Positions 50,759 through 60,395 are shown, counted from the first letter of the stretch. The stretch: 64,000 nucleotides of DNA from JAKQIM01 sp964633225 (GCA_964633225.1 CAZWFQ010000010.1:1-64000); one strand, 5' to 3'. A program made the numbers and translations. Notes: generated from the sequence alone by a model not told the origin.

Positions 50759-52125
50759 TGTTGGCCTCCGACCACGCAGTTTTGAATTCGAATATGCGGC
50801 CCGCCCAACCCCACCCGCAGGGGGTGCTGGTCACCCTTGCCACAGCCTCCAGGGCCATTGGGCTCCCAACCCAGGTCATTCCCAATCTGGTCAATGTTCA
50901 TCAAGGTGTCAAAGACATTGCCGGTCAGCACCACATCGCGCACCAGCTCAGCCACCTGGCCCTTGCGGATCATATAACCATAGGATGCGCTGAAAGTGAA
51001 CATCTCCATGGCGGTTTGCCCGCCGATGGAACGGACAGCGTATACCCCCAGGTCAATGTCTTTGATCATATCTTCAAAGGCCACCGTGCCCGGCTCGATA
51101 TAGGTATTGGTCATGCGCACGATGGGCGGGTGCTGGAAATGAACAGCGCGGGCGTTACCCGAAAGGGGCTCGCCCATCTTGGCAGCAGTCTCGCGCGAGT
51201 GCAGCCGCCCAACCAGGATACCATCTTTGATGAGGTAATTCTTGCGGGTGGGCGTGCCCTCATAATCATAGCGGTGGGTGCCCAGGCCGCCGGGCAGCGA
51301 ACCATCATCGACAATATTCAGCCCGTCCACGCCAAAGCGCTTGCCCAACTGCATGATCTCTTGCATCGATGGGTTCTCGTAAACGAAATCCGACTCGCTC
51401 AGGTGCCCAAAGGCCTCGTGGGTGAAGACCCCGGTCAGGATCTGGTCAGTAACCACGGTATACTTGCCGCCCGTCACCGGGGGGGCCGCCAACAGCTCGA
51501 CCGCATTTTGAGCAGCGTTTTTTGCCTGTTCGTGGAAATTCTCCACGCTCTGAAAGCCGTCAATGCCGCCGCCCCAATCAAAACCGGTTTGCACCACATC
51601 TCCATCCCGGGCAACCGCCACCAGCATCACATTGGTATCTGGAATTTCTTCTTCGATGTAAGTACCATCCGAATTGGCATACCAAACCTGCTTGAAGCTG
51701 TCGGCATAGCGCACATTGCTGGTCTGGATGCTCTTGTGATGCCCCAGGATGATGCGGTTATAGTCCTCCATCAGGGCCTTCTTCTCTGCCAGCGGCACCT
51801 GGCGAAAATCTTTGATCATCCTGGCAGTGCTGATATCCACCACCGGTTCCAGCGGGGCAAAGTACGTGGTGCCTGTGCCCACCAGGCGGGCGGTTTCGCA
51901 GGCATCCTGCACCCGTTTGGGCAGGTCATTCAAATCGTTAAAGGTAGCGTAACCCCAGCCGCCCTTGTACAGGGCACGCACAATCCCCCCCAGCGTGCGC
52001 GCCGAGCCAATGGTATCCAGGTCTGGGCCGCGGAAATTGACCCAGGTATTGGTCTTATCCTCAATGCGAATATCAACATATTCGACATTGTGGACCTTAA
52101 GTGCTTCTGTTAAGCGATCACGCAT
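50755..52125 (-). CDS. tldD: Metalloprotease TldD
   Basis: 456 residues. HEAFGH (the HExxxH zinc motif) lies in GVFTHEAFGHLSESDFVYEN; other marks are DDGSLPGGLGTHRYDYEG and TNTYIEPGT with IGGQTAMEMFTFS. It is the catalytic member of the TldD/TldE pair; the two genes overlap by 4 bp, implying equal expression. No peptide-maturation genes are nearby, so a general proteolytic role is more likely. Confidence 0.95.
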   Translation of the reverse strand: MRDRLTEALKVHNVEYVDIRIEDKTNTWVNFRGPDLDTIGSARTLGGIVRALYKGGWGYATFNDLNDLPKRVQDACETARLVGTGTTYFAPLEPVVDISTARMIKDFRQVPLAEKKALMEDYNRIILGHHKSIQTSNVRYADSFKQVWYANSDGTYIEEEIPDTNVMLVAVARDGDVVQTGFDWGGGIDGFQSVENFHEQAKNAAQNAVELLAAPPVTGGKYTVVTDQILTGVFTHEAFGHLSESDFVYENPSMQEIMQLGKRFGVDGLNIVDDGSLPGGLGTHRYDYEGTPTRKNYLIKDGILVGRLHSRETAAKMGEPLSGNARAVHFQHPPIVRMTNTYIEPGTVAFEDMIKDIDLGVYAVRSIGGQTAMEMFTFSASYGYMIRKGQVAELVRDVVLTGNVFDTLMNIDQIGNDLGWEPNGPGGCGKGDQHPLRVGLGGPHIRIQNCVVGGQQ

Positions 52126-52240
52126 ATCAACCTCCGATGAATTAGGTTCGGGAATTGGGCCAATGATTCACCACATAGTTTACCGCAAAGTAGGCCGGTG
52201 GTTCATATCAAACAACCATTGAAAAATATAACAGGTACAT

Positions 52241-55200
52241 TTATTTACGCAAGATATTGTGCAAAAACTTTCCTGTGTCGCTATTTTTTATACCTGCCAC
52301 TTGCTCTGGGGTACCCTCGGCTACAATATAACCGCCCTGCTCGCCCCCCTCGGGGCCCAGGTCAATGATCCAGTCGGCGGTCTTGATCACATCCAGGTTG
52401 TGCTCAATGACGATAACGGTGTTGCCGGCATCCACCAGGCGGTGGAGCACATCCAACAGGCGTTGGATGTCGGCAAAGTGCAGGCCGGTGGTGGGCTCGT
52501 CCAGGATGTAAACGGTACGCCCGGTTGCCATGCGGCTGAGCTCTTTGGCTAATTTGACGCGTTGGGCCTCGCCGCCGCTCAGGGTCAGGGCGCTTTGGCC
52601 CAGCTTGACGTAATCCAGCCCCACGTCGTGCAAGGTTTGCAAGATGCGGGCGATGGATGGATGGTAGGCGAAGAACTCCAACGCCTGCTGGACATCCATA
52701 TCCAAGACATCGGCAATGTTCTTATCTTTGTAGGTGATGGAGAGAGTCTGGCTGTTGAAACGCTTGCCGCCGCACTCTTTGCAGGTTACCCACACGTCTG
52801 GCAAGAAGTGCATTTCCACCCGTTTGAAGCCGTAACCGGCGCAGGCCTCGCAGCGCCCGCCCTTGACGTTGAAGCTGAAGCGCCCGGGGCCGTAGCCCAG
52901 GGTGCGCGCCTCGGGGGTGTTGGTGAAAACCTTGCGGATCTCATCCATCACGCCCACGTAAGTGCCAGGGTTCGAACGCGGGTTGCGCCCGATGGGTTCT
53001 TGGGTGATATTGATGACCTTATCCACCAGCTCTAACCCATCCAGCCCATCGTGCGGGCCCGGCACGCGCTGGGCGTGATGCATGATTCTTTCCAGGGCCG
53101 GGAAGAGGGTGTGCGAGATCAGGCTGCTCTTGCCCGACCCGCTAACCCCAGTGATGCAGGTCATCAAGCCAAGCGGAAAGCGCACCGTGAGGTGTTTGAG
53201 GTTGTGCAAACGCGCCCCGCGCAGCACCAGGTGACCCGAGGCCTGGCGGCGGTGCTTACCGTTGGGCGCGGTGACAGCTACCTCGCCAGACAGGTAGCGC
53301 CCGGTCAGCGAGGCAGGGTTCGCCATGATCTCTTGGAGCGAACCAGCCGCCACCAGTTTGCCGCCCAACACGCCCGGCCCCGGACCCAGGTCAATGATCC
53401 AGTCGGCGCAGCGCATGGTCTCGGCATCGTGTTCCACCACCACCACGGTATTGCCCAGGTTGCGCAGGTGCAGCAGGGTATCCAACAGGGCGTGGTGGTC
53501 GCGCGGGTGCAGGCCGATGGAAGGCTCATCCAGGATATAGAGCACGCCCACCAGCCCGCTGCCAATCTGAGACGCCAGGCGGATGCGCTGGCCCTCGCCG
53601 CCAGACAGGCTGGGGGCGGGGCGGTCGAGCGTGAGGTAGTGCAGGCCCACGTTGCGAATGAAAAGCAGGCGTTGGCGGATTTCGGCGATCAGCTCATCGC
53701 CGATCTGGTGCTGTTCGGGGTCCAATTGGGCGGGCAGGGCATTGATCCAGGCATGCAAGCCGCCGATGCTGTGCGAGGTCAGCTCGGGCAGGCGCTTGCC
53801 GCCCACGGTGACAAAGCGCGCCTCAGGGCACAGCCGCTCGCCCTGGCACTTGGGGCAGGGCTGCTGGCTCATGAACTGCATGTAAAAGCGGCGCGAGCCT
53901 TCAGAACGCGTCTGCCTGAACAGGCGGTTGACATGGTAAACAACGCCCCTGGCTTCGCGCTCTACCTCGCTGTGCCAAGAAACGTCTGAATGATCGCCAT
54001 CGTACACAAAGCGAAAACGCCGGTCACCGGCGCCATAAAGCAGCACATGGCGAAATTCATCCGACAGCTCATTCCAGGGTGTCTCAAGGTTGGCGTTGTA
54101 GGCCTCGGCAATCACTTCCAAATTTTTGATCTGCCAGCGGTTGGTGCCCTTCTTGCGCAGGTTCCCGTACCAGGGCGAGGCCCCATCCATCAGGGAGATC
54201 TGCGGTTGGGTAATGATCAGGGCCGGGTCCACCTGCAGCTTCACGCCCAGGCCGTTACACTCGGGGCACATGCCCATGGGCGAGTTGAAGCTAAAAATAG
54301 CAGGCTGCATCTCGGGGAAAGAGATCTCGCAGTTGGGGCAGGCATTGTGCTCGCTAAAGAGCAGCTTCGTAAATTCTGGGCCTGCCCCTGCCAGAGCCAT
54401 CAGCACGCCATCCCCTGCCTTGAGAGCCGTCTCAACCGAATCCATCAGCCGGGTGCGGAAATCAGCCAGGTCTGGCCCAGGCTGGGGCACCACCAGGCGG
54501 TCCACCACCAGCTCAACATCATGCTTCTTGTTCTTGTCCAGCTCCAGCTCTGCCAGGCCCTCAGCCAGGTCGATGACCTGGCCATCGACCCGCGCCCGGG
54601 CATAGCCCTGGCGCAAGGCTTCGCGCAGGGCTTGCATGTGGGTGCCTTTGCGGGCACGGGCAACAGGAGCCAGCAGTTGGAAATGTGTACCGGGCGGCAG
54701 GGAGGCCAACTGTCCGCTGATCTGCTGGGCCGATTGAGGCTGGACAGCCTGCCCGCACTGCGGACAATGCGGCAGGCCCAGGCGGGCGAAGAGCACGCGC
54801 AGGTAATCGAGTACCTCGGTGACCGTGCCCACGGTTGATCTTGGATTACGCGAGAGGGTCTTCTGCTCGATGGCAATGGCTGGGCTGAGGCCGGTGATCT
54901 GGTCTACCTGCGGCTTCTCCATCTGCTCCATGAACTGGCGAGCATAAGAAGAAAGGCTTTCGACGTAACGGCGCTGTCCCTCGGCGTAGAGCGTGTCAAA
55001 CGCCAGCGAAGATTTGCCCGAGCCAGAGACGCCGGTGATGACAACAAAACGGTTGCGCGGGATGCGCACATCAATATGCTGAAGGTTGTGCTGGCGGGCG
55101 CCGCGAATGTGGATGTCATCCATCTGATCAAAGCGGTGCAACGCCTGGCGTGGAGAACGAGAGCGCCGCCGCAGTGAACGGCGCCGGCGGGCCGGTGAAG

Positions 55201-56188
55201 GGCCTGCTGCCTCGTCAAACCAGGCACCCGGCACAGACCGCAAGCCATCCACCAGCTCGGCCCCAGAGGGCTGCAACTGCAGCAGCCCGGCGGACTCATT
55301 ATGCAGGGCCGGTTGGCTGCCCAAAACGCCCAGTGTATGCAGCCGCGCCACCAGCTTAGCGATGCGCGGCAGGCCCTCAAACAGGCTGCGCAGCGCAGCA
55401 AAGTGGGCCTCCGGCTCACAGGTCAGGCTGGCGATCCGGTCGAGGGCGGCCCTGCCTTCGCCCGTCTCGGCGCTCAGCTCCTCGCCATCGTAAATGTCCC
55501 AGGGCTGGATGGGGGTCAGTTCGAGCTTGTTCAACGCCTGGAAGTCATGCAGCAGGTTGCCACGGATGCAGGGATAGCCTTTCCATTTTCCGCTGAAGCG
55601 AAACAGGGTGGATTTGGTTTTGCCGGCCCGGCAAAGCTGCCAGGCTTTGCCCGCGCTGTAGAAGTCAATGTCAAGGCGCAGGTCGAGGGGGTCGGTTTGC
55701 ATCTGGAACGCCTTGCGCTGCGGCTCGTCAATCTGCGCATCTGCCAGCACCCAACGCGCCCCGTCCCAATACTCAGCCACCCAATGGTCGGCCTTGTACG
55801 GCTGATTGGGGAAGAGATACTCGGCAAAGCCCACCCGCATGCGGGCTGGAATGCCCTGGTGACGCAGCAAAGAGACGAACAGGAGGGCAAAATCGCGGCA
55901 CACCGCCACCTGGCGCTCGGCAGGCGGGCGGGCAGTGACCAGGGGCAGCGCATCCAGCTCTGCCAGGCGCTGCAAGCGCTGCTCGATGCTGATCAGGTTC
56001 ACCTCAGCGCGCTGTACAGCGCTCAATTGGATGGCGTACAGGTCAATCGTCAGCTTGTGGATCAGCACCCCCTGGACGACCCTTGCCAGGGCCGGCGGGT
56101 CAGCCGGCAGACCCTCATACAGCCATGCGTAAGCCCCCGGATCGCTCAGGGGGCTTTGAGATGTGTAATAGGAAAGAGAGGATTGCAT
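52241..56188 (-). CDS. uvrA: Transglutaminase-like domain fused to excinuclease ABC subunit A (UvrA)
   Basis: One uninterrupted 1315-residue frame from MQSSLSYYTSQSP (AAAAGG 7 nt upstream). Residues 1-170 are a transglutaminase-like (TGc) domain with a Cys97-His135-Asp150 triad (VAVCRDFALLF, KADHWVAEYWDG, WVLADAQID), then about 150 residues with WQLCRAGKTK and RGNLLHDFQALNK, also known from stand-alone transglutaminase-like proteins, and an Arg-rich linker. UvrA begins at about residue 356 with MDDIHIRGARQHNLQ and is complete: two ATP sites (GVSGSGKSSLAFD and GVSGSGKSSLISH), signatures LSGGEGQRI and LSGGEAQRV, and zinc-binding Cys pairs. No ribosome site precedes the internal UvrA Met. UvrA finds DNA damage for nucleotide excision repair; the role of the added domain is unknown. 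Confidence 0.9.
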   Translation of the reverse strand: MQSSLSYYTSQSPLSDPGAYAWLYEGLPADPPALARVVQGVLIHKLTIDLYAIQLSAVQRAEVNLISIEQRLQRLAELDALPLVTARPPAERQVAVCRDFALLFVSLLRHQGIPARMRVGFAEYLFPNQPYKADHWVAEYWDGARWVLADAQIDEPQRKAFQMQTDPLDLRLDIDFYSAGKAWQLCRAGKTKSTLFRFSGKWKGYPCIRGNLLHDFQALNKLELTPIQPWDIYDGEELSAETGEGRAALDRIASLTCEPEAHFAALRSLFEGLPRIAKLVARLHTLGVLGSQPALHNESAGLLQLQPSGAELVDGLRSVPGAWFDEAAGPSPARRRRSLRRRSRSPRQALHRFDQMDDIHIRGARQHNLQHIDVRIPRNRFVVITGVSGSGKSSLAFDTLYAEGQRRYVESLSSYARQFMEQMEKPQVDQITGLSPAIAIEQKTLSRNPRSTVGTVTEVLDYLRVLFARLGLPHCPQCGQAVQPQSAQQISGQLASLPPGTHFQLLAPVARARKGTHMQALREALRQGYARARVDGQVIDLAEGLAELELDKNKKHDVELVVDRLVVPQPGPDLADFRTRLMDSVETALKAGDGVLMALAGAGPEFTKLLFSEHNACPNCEISFPEMQPAIFSFNSPMGMCPECNGLGVKLQVDPALIITQPQISLMDGASPWYGNLRKKGTNRWQIKNLEVIAEAYNANLETPWNELSDEFRHVLLYGAGDRRFRFVYDGDHSDVSWHSEVEREARGVVYHVNRLFRQTRSEGSRRFYMQFMSQQPCPKCQGERLCPEARFVTVGGKRLPELTSHSIGGLHAWINALPAQLDPEQHQIGDELIAEIRQRLLFIRNVGLHYLTLDRPAPSLSGGEGQRIRLASQIGSGLVGVLYILDEPSIGLHPRDHHALLDTLLHLRNLGNTVVVVEHDAETMRCADWIIDLGPGPGVLGGKLVAAGSLQEIMANPASLTGRYLSGEVAVTAPNGKHRRQASGHLVLRGARLHNLKHLTVRFPLGLMTCITGVSGSGKSSLISHTLFPALERIMHHAQRVPGPHDGLDGLELVDKVINITQEPIGRNPRSNPGTYVGVMDEIRKVFTNTPEARTLGYGPGRFSFNVKGGRCEACAGYGFKRVEMHFLPDVWVTCKECGGKRFNSQTLSITYKDKNIADVLDMDVQQALEFFAYHPSIARILQTLHDVGLDYVKLGQSALTLSGGEAQRVKLAKELSRMATGRTVYILDEPTTGLHFADIQRLLDVLHRLVDAGNTVIVIEHNLDVIKTADWIIDLGPEGGEQGGYIVAEGTPEQVAGIKNSDTGKFLHNILRK

Positions 56189-56234
56189 ACGGTGGCCTTT
56201 TCCAAACATTTGTTCTGATTATACCACCAAGAGA

Positions 56235-56344
56235 AAACCGCAGAGACACAGCGGCTGCACTTCAGCCGAGAGTACGCCGAGAAAACCTTAAAACCATTTC
56301 ACCTGACCAAGAAAAAACTCCATGTTCTCTGTATCGCGATGGTT
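56235..56344. repeat. Dispersed repeat, degenerate copy (AACCGCAGAGACACAGCGG)
   Basis: The left arm AACCGCAGAGACACAGCGG matches the consensus; the right arm TCTCTGTATCGCGATGGTT is a weak inverse (12 of 19). It fills most of the space between the fused uvrA gene and the ABC exporter stop. Confidence 0.6.
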
Positions 56345-56364
56345 AATCCCCGCCTATTTACATC

Positions 56365-58152
56365 TTACTCCGTCTCATCGAACCCGGTCCGATACAGCTC
56401 ATAATACACCCCGCCCAGGGCCAGCAGCTCGGCATGCGTGCCCTGCTCGACCACCCGCCCGCCCTGGATGACCAGGATGCGGTCGGCATTGACCACGGTA
56501 GAGAGGCGATGGGCAATGACAAAGGAGGTGCGCCCCTTGAGCAGGTGCGCCAGGGCCTGCTGGATGATGCGCTCAGTCTGGGTATCGACGCTGGAAGTGG
56601 CCTCGTCGAGGATCAGGATGCGCGGGTCAGCCAGCAGGGCGCGGGCGAAGGAGATGAGCTGGCGTTGGCCAACCGAGAGCAGCAAGCCGCCTTCTTCGAC
56701 CGAAGTGGCATACCCGTGGCGCAGGCGAACGATAAAATCGTGGGCGCCCACGGCCCGCGCCGCAGCCTCTACTTCAGCGTCGCTGGCCTCCAGGCGGCCA
56801 AAGCGGATGTTCTCAGCCACCGTGCCGTTGAACAAGAAGGGGTCTTGCAGCACAATGCCCATCTGGCGGCGGAGGGAATTTTGCGTCACGCTGCGCAGGT
56901 CTTGCCCGTCGATCAAGATGTGTCCGTCAGTGGGGTCGTGGAAGCGGCTGACCAGCTTGACAAAGGTGGATTTGCCGGCGCCGGTCTCGCCCACCAGAGC
57001 CACAGTCTGCCCAGGCTTTACTTGCAGGTGAATATCTGAAAGCACCAGGGCCGGGTCATCTGAATAGTGGAAGGAAACATGCTCAAAAGCCACCTCGCCA
57101 CGGATGGCGGGCAGGTCGGGGGCGCCGGGGGCATCCTGCACTTCGACCGGGGTATCCAACAGGCTGAAGATGCGCTCGCCGCCAGCCATGGTGGATTGGA
57201 ACGAGTCGTAGCGGCGGCTTAGATCTCGGATGGGCTCAAAGAAACGCTCAATGTAAAGCACAAAGGCCACCAGGATGCCGGGGGTGATCTGCTCGCCCAA
57301 CACAGCCGCCCCGCCCAACCAGACCACCAGAGCAGTGGCCAGGGTGCCCAAGAATTCGATGACAGAGGGATACAGAGCGGCAATGCGGGCGGCGCGCAGG
57401 TTGACATCCAGGTTGTTGCGGTTGACCTCGTCGCGGTAGTGGATGTAGTTGTGTTCCTGGCGCGAGAAAGCCTGCACCACGCGCACGCCATTGATATTTT
57501 CAGCCAGCACCGAGTTGACCCAACTGATAGCCGAGCGCACGGCACGATAATTATGGCGCGCTTGGCGCTTAAAGAGGATCGTCACCCCAAGCATGATCGG
57601 CAAGACGGCAAAGGTGAGCAAAGACAGGCGCACATTGATGGCCAACATGGCTGCCAGGATGCCCACCAGGGTGAACAGGTCACGGGCGATAGCCAGGATG
57701 GCCCAGACAATGAACTCGCGCAGCACGCCCACGTCGTTGATCACGCGCGTGATGAGCCGCCCCACGCTGTAGCGGCTGAAGAAGCTCAAGGAGAGCTTTT
57801 GGATATGCTCGAAGAGGCGGGCGCGCAGGTCAAAAATGATCGATTGTCCGACGCGGGCCATGATGCGCACGCGCAAAAAAATCGCCAGGGCCTGGATGGC
57901 GGTTGCGACCGCATACAACAGCACTGCCTGGCGCAAAACAGGCAGAGAACCGGCTTCCAGGCCGGCATCCAGGGCCATCTTGATCAGGTACGGGCCGAGG
58001 ACAGTCACCGCCGAGCCAGCCAGCATGAGCAGCAGGGCCAGCAGCAGATGCCCCGCATAAGGGCGAGCAAAACCAGCCAGCCGCCGGGCAACCGCCGGGT
58101 CATAGCCCTTCATCATGGCTTCTTCAGTAGTAGGTGGATTGATGACCGCCAT
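56365..58152 (-). CDS. ABC exporter half-transporter B (canonical Walker B Glu)
   Basis: 595 residues: six-segment type I ABC membrane domain (about 25-320) and a nucleotide-binding domain. Walker A GETGAGKSTF, Q-loop VLQDPFLF, Walker B ILILDEATSSVD with catalytic Glu, H-loop IAHRLST, but the signature reads LSVGQRQLI instead of LSGGQ. It therefore needs a partner to form a complete canonical site. It begins 3 bp after the partner gene. Substrate unknown; heterodimers of this kind are usually lipid or drug exporters. Confidence 0.92.
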   Translation of the reverse strand: MAVINPPTTEEAMMKGYDPAVARRLAGFARPYAGHLLLALLLMLAGSAVTVLGPYLIKMALDAGLEAGSLPVLRQAVLLYAVATAIQALAIFLRVRIMARVGQSIIFDLRARLFEHIQKLSLSFFSRYSVGRLITRVINDVGVLREFIVWAILAIARDLFTLVGILAAMLAINVRLSLLTFAVLPIMLGVTILFKRQARHNYRAVRSAISWVNSVLAENINGVRVVQAFSRQEHNYIHYRDEVNRNNLDVNLRAARIAALYPSVIEFLGTLATALVVWLGGAAVLGEQITPGILVAFVLYIERFFEPIRDLSRRYDSFQSTMAGGERIFSLLDTPVEVQDAPGAPDLPAIRGEVAFEHVSFHYSDDPALVLSDIHLQVKPGQTVALVGETGAGKSTFVKLVSRFHDPTDGHILIDGQDLRSVTQNSLRRQMGIVLQDPFLFNGTVAENIRFGRLEASDAEVEAAARAVGAHDFIVRLRHGYATSVEEGGLLLSVGQRQLISFARALLADPRILILDEATSSVDTQTERIIQQALAHLLKGRTSFVIAHRLSTVVNADRILVIQGGRVVEQGTHAELLALGGVYYELYRTGFDETE

Positions 58153-58155
58153 GCT

Positions 58156-59958
58156 TTACTCCATTCCGCCCTGGTGGCGCACCTGCAAGGGCTGGCGGGC
58201 ATGGAGGGCATCCATCTCTTCGTGGAAGCTCTCTTGATCGCGCAATTGCAGCTCGTAGATCTCGCGATACAAGCCATTTTGCGCCAGCAAAGAGTGGTGG
58301 GTACCACGCTCTACAACACGGCCCTGGTCCAACACCAAGATCAGGTCGGCGCGGCGCACAGTGGAGAGGCGGTGGGCGATGACAAAAGTGGTGCGGCCTT
58401 CCATCAAGTGATCCAGGGCACGCTGGATCAGGCGCTCGGTCTGGGTATCAACACTGGAAGTCGAATCATCCAGGATCAGGATGCGCGGGTTCATCAGCAG
58501 GGCGCGCGCAATCGCCACGCGCTGTCGCTGCCCACCCGAAAGGGTGATGCCGCGCTCGCCAACCACGGTCTCGTACCCCTGGGGCAGCTCAAGGATGAAC
58601 TCATGTGCCTGGGCGGCCCTGGCTGCCGCAACCACCTCTTCCAGGCTGGCTTCTGGGCGGCCATAGGCAATATTCTCGCGCACGCTGGCAGAGAAAAGCA
58701 GAGAGGTCTGCAAGACAATGCCAACCTGGCGGCGCAAACTGACCAGGTCAACCGTGCGCACATCATAGCCGTCCACGCGCAAGACGCCGCTGCTGGCGTC
58801 GTAGAAACGCGGGATGAGGTTGATCAGGCTGGTCTTGCCCGAGCCGGTCGGGCCGATAAGCGCCACAACCTGGTTTGGCTCGACGTGCAGATCAATATCT
58901 TGCAAAGCACTGGCCTTTTCGCCGCGGTACTGAAAACAGACCTGCTCAAAATCCACCCGCCCCGAAAGCAGGGGGAGCTGTACGGCCTGGGGAGGCGATT
59001 GGATATCAGGCGGCGTATCGAGAACTTCAAAAGCACGCTGAGCACCTGCCACTGCCTCGCCAGCGGCATTCACCAGCCAGGTCAGCTCTTGGGCTGGGGC
59101 GCCCAACATGACCACGTAACTGTTGAAGGCCACCAGTGCGCCGATGGTCAGCGTGCCTTCCAACACCATCTGCCCGCCGAACCACAAGATGAGAATGGTG
59201 CCGGCAGTGATGAGCACCTGGGTAGAGGGCATGATCTTGGCCCATTCGCCCAATACCTTCAGCCGGCCCTGATACAAGAGGCGGTTCGATTGGGCAAAGC
59301 GCTCGATCTCGTAGGGCTCGCGGGCAAAGGCGCGCACCACCTGCACCCCGCTGACGTTTTCTTGCAAGCGGACAGATAAGTCGCCCAGGGCACGGTCAAT
59401 GTTCAGGAAGTAGCCCCCGATGCGCCGCCCATAGTCTGCGGCAATGATGATCAATGGGATGGTGGGCAGCAGGGCAATCGAGGCCAGGCGCGGGTTGGCA
59501 TTAAAAAGCAGGGCGGTGATACCCGCCAGGAGCAGGATGATGCGCACCAGGTCAATCAGCCCGGTACCGGCAAAACGCTCGATGGCACGCACGTCTTCAA
59601 TACAGCGGCTGATCAATTGACCGGTCTGCGAGTGATCGTGGTAGGTAAAAGAAAGCTGCTGGATATGGTTGTAGAGACGGTTGCGCAGGTCATAGCCCAC
59701 GCGCTGGGCCACCCACTCGGTGGCATACCGCTGGAGGTAAGTCAGGGCGGCCCGTAGCAGACCAATCCCCAAGATGAGCAGGGCAGCCCGCAGCATGAAG
59801 CTCACCTCACCCTGCAGTAGACCCACATCAATGACCTGCTGAATGATGCCCGGAACGACCAGGCTGAGGCCGGTCATCGCCAGCAGCAAGCAGAGGGCAA
59901 GAAGCAGTTGCAGAAGATAGGGCTGCAAAAAGATGCGTAAACGGAGGAGATGGCGCAT
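58156..59958 (-). CDS. ABC exporter half-transporter A (degenerate Walker B)
   Basis: 600 residues: type I ABC membrane domain plus nucleotide-binding domain. Walker A GPTGSGKTSLI, an intact LSGGQRQRVAIARALL signature, and Walker B ILILDDSTSSVD, where Asp stands in place of the catalytic Glu. Together with the partner's altered signature, this puts both changes in one composite site, the textbook arrangement of heterodimeric exporters such as TM287/288 or LmrCD. Its stop and the partner start are 3 bp apart, so they are made together. Confidence 0.93.
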   Translation of the reverse strand: MRHLLRLRIFLQPYLLQLLLALCLLLAMTGLSLVVPGIIQQVIDVGLLQGEVSFMLRAALLILGIGLLRAALTYLQRYATEWVAQRVGYDLRNRLYNHIQQLSFTYHDHSQTGQLISRCIEDVRAIERFAGTGLIDLVRIILLLAGITALLFNANPRLASIALLPTIPLIIIAADYGRRIGGYFLNIDRALGDLSVRLQENVSGVQVVRAFAREPYEIERFAQSNRLLYQGRLKVLGEWAKIMPSTQVLITAGTILILWFGGQMVLEGTLTIGALVAFNSYVVMLGAPAQELTWLVNAAGEAVAGAQRAFEVLDTPPDIQSPPQAVQLPLLSGRVDFEQVCFQYRGEKASALQDIDLHVEPNQVVALIGPTGSGKTSLINLIPRFYDASSGVLRVDGYDVRTVDLVSLRRQVGIVLQTSLLFSASVRENIAYGRPEASLEEVVAAARAAQAHEFILELPQGYETVVGERGITLSGGQRQRVAIARALLMNPRILILDDSTSSVDTQTERLIQRALDHLMEGRTTFVIAHRLSTVRRADLILVLDQGRVVERGTHHSLLAQNGLYREIYELQLRDQESFHEEMDALHARQPLQVRHQGGME

Positions 59959-60001
59959 TGTGTTTGACGGTTATCAAAAAGGGCTAACAGCACCAAGCAC
60001 A

Positions 60002-60385
60002 TCAGGCCTGGATGGCAAATGCAGCAGTAATACGATCAACGATCTGCGGGGCGGGGCGCTCAGCGCCGGGTGGGGCATCGGCCGGCAGAAGGGCAGGGTA
60101 ATAAAGCACGGCCTCGGCGCGATAAGCCCCCTTAAGCGAGGTGCGCAGATGCATATTGAATTCCAGCTTGCGGGTGACGGCCTCGACGATGGTGATCTGG
60201 GCGGCTTCGCTGCCGGCGGGATCAATGATGGTTACCTCGGCACTGGGAGGTTTTTGGAAGGGACTGGTTTCGAGATAGATTTTGATGCGTTTGCCATCGG
60301 CCCAGGGCTCGGCGCGCAGCGCTCGCAGGCGCACCTCATCCGGCGGCAGGGGGATCTCATCAGGGTCTTGGAAGAAAATATCCAT
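60002..60385 (-). CDS. Small conserved hypothetical protein leading the ABC exporter operon
   Basis: 127 residues from MDIFFQDPDEIPLPPDEV, chosen over a TTG four codons upstream. Soluble, with a beta-rich pattern (KRIKIYLETSPFQKPPSAEVTIID, IVEAVTRKLEFNMHL). No family recognised. It precedes the exporter genes on the same strand (43 bp gap) and follows a perfect 32-bp palindrome, so it belongs to the exporter unit. Confidence 0.72.
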   Translation of the reverse strand: MDIFFQDPDEIPLPPDEVRLRALRAEPWADGKRIKIYLETSPFQKPPSAEVTIIDPAGSEAAQITIVEAVTRKLEFNMHLRTSLKGAYRAEAVLYYPALLPADAPPGAERPAPQIVDRITAAFAIQA

Positions 60386-60395
60386 CTGGGCTCTC

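Noticed and set aside
52562..53989. Antisense open frames within the uvrA part
   Set aside because: Shadow frames of the UvrA coding sequence with no ribosome site or homology.
57439..59379. Long open frame (646 codons) antisense to the ABC exporter genes
   Set aside because: It crosses the end of one gene and the start of the next, and its product is low complexity and His/Gln-rich, as expected for a shadow frame.
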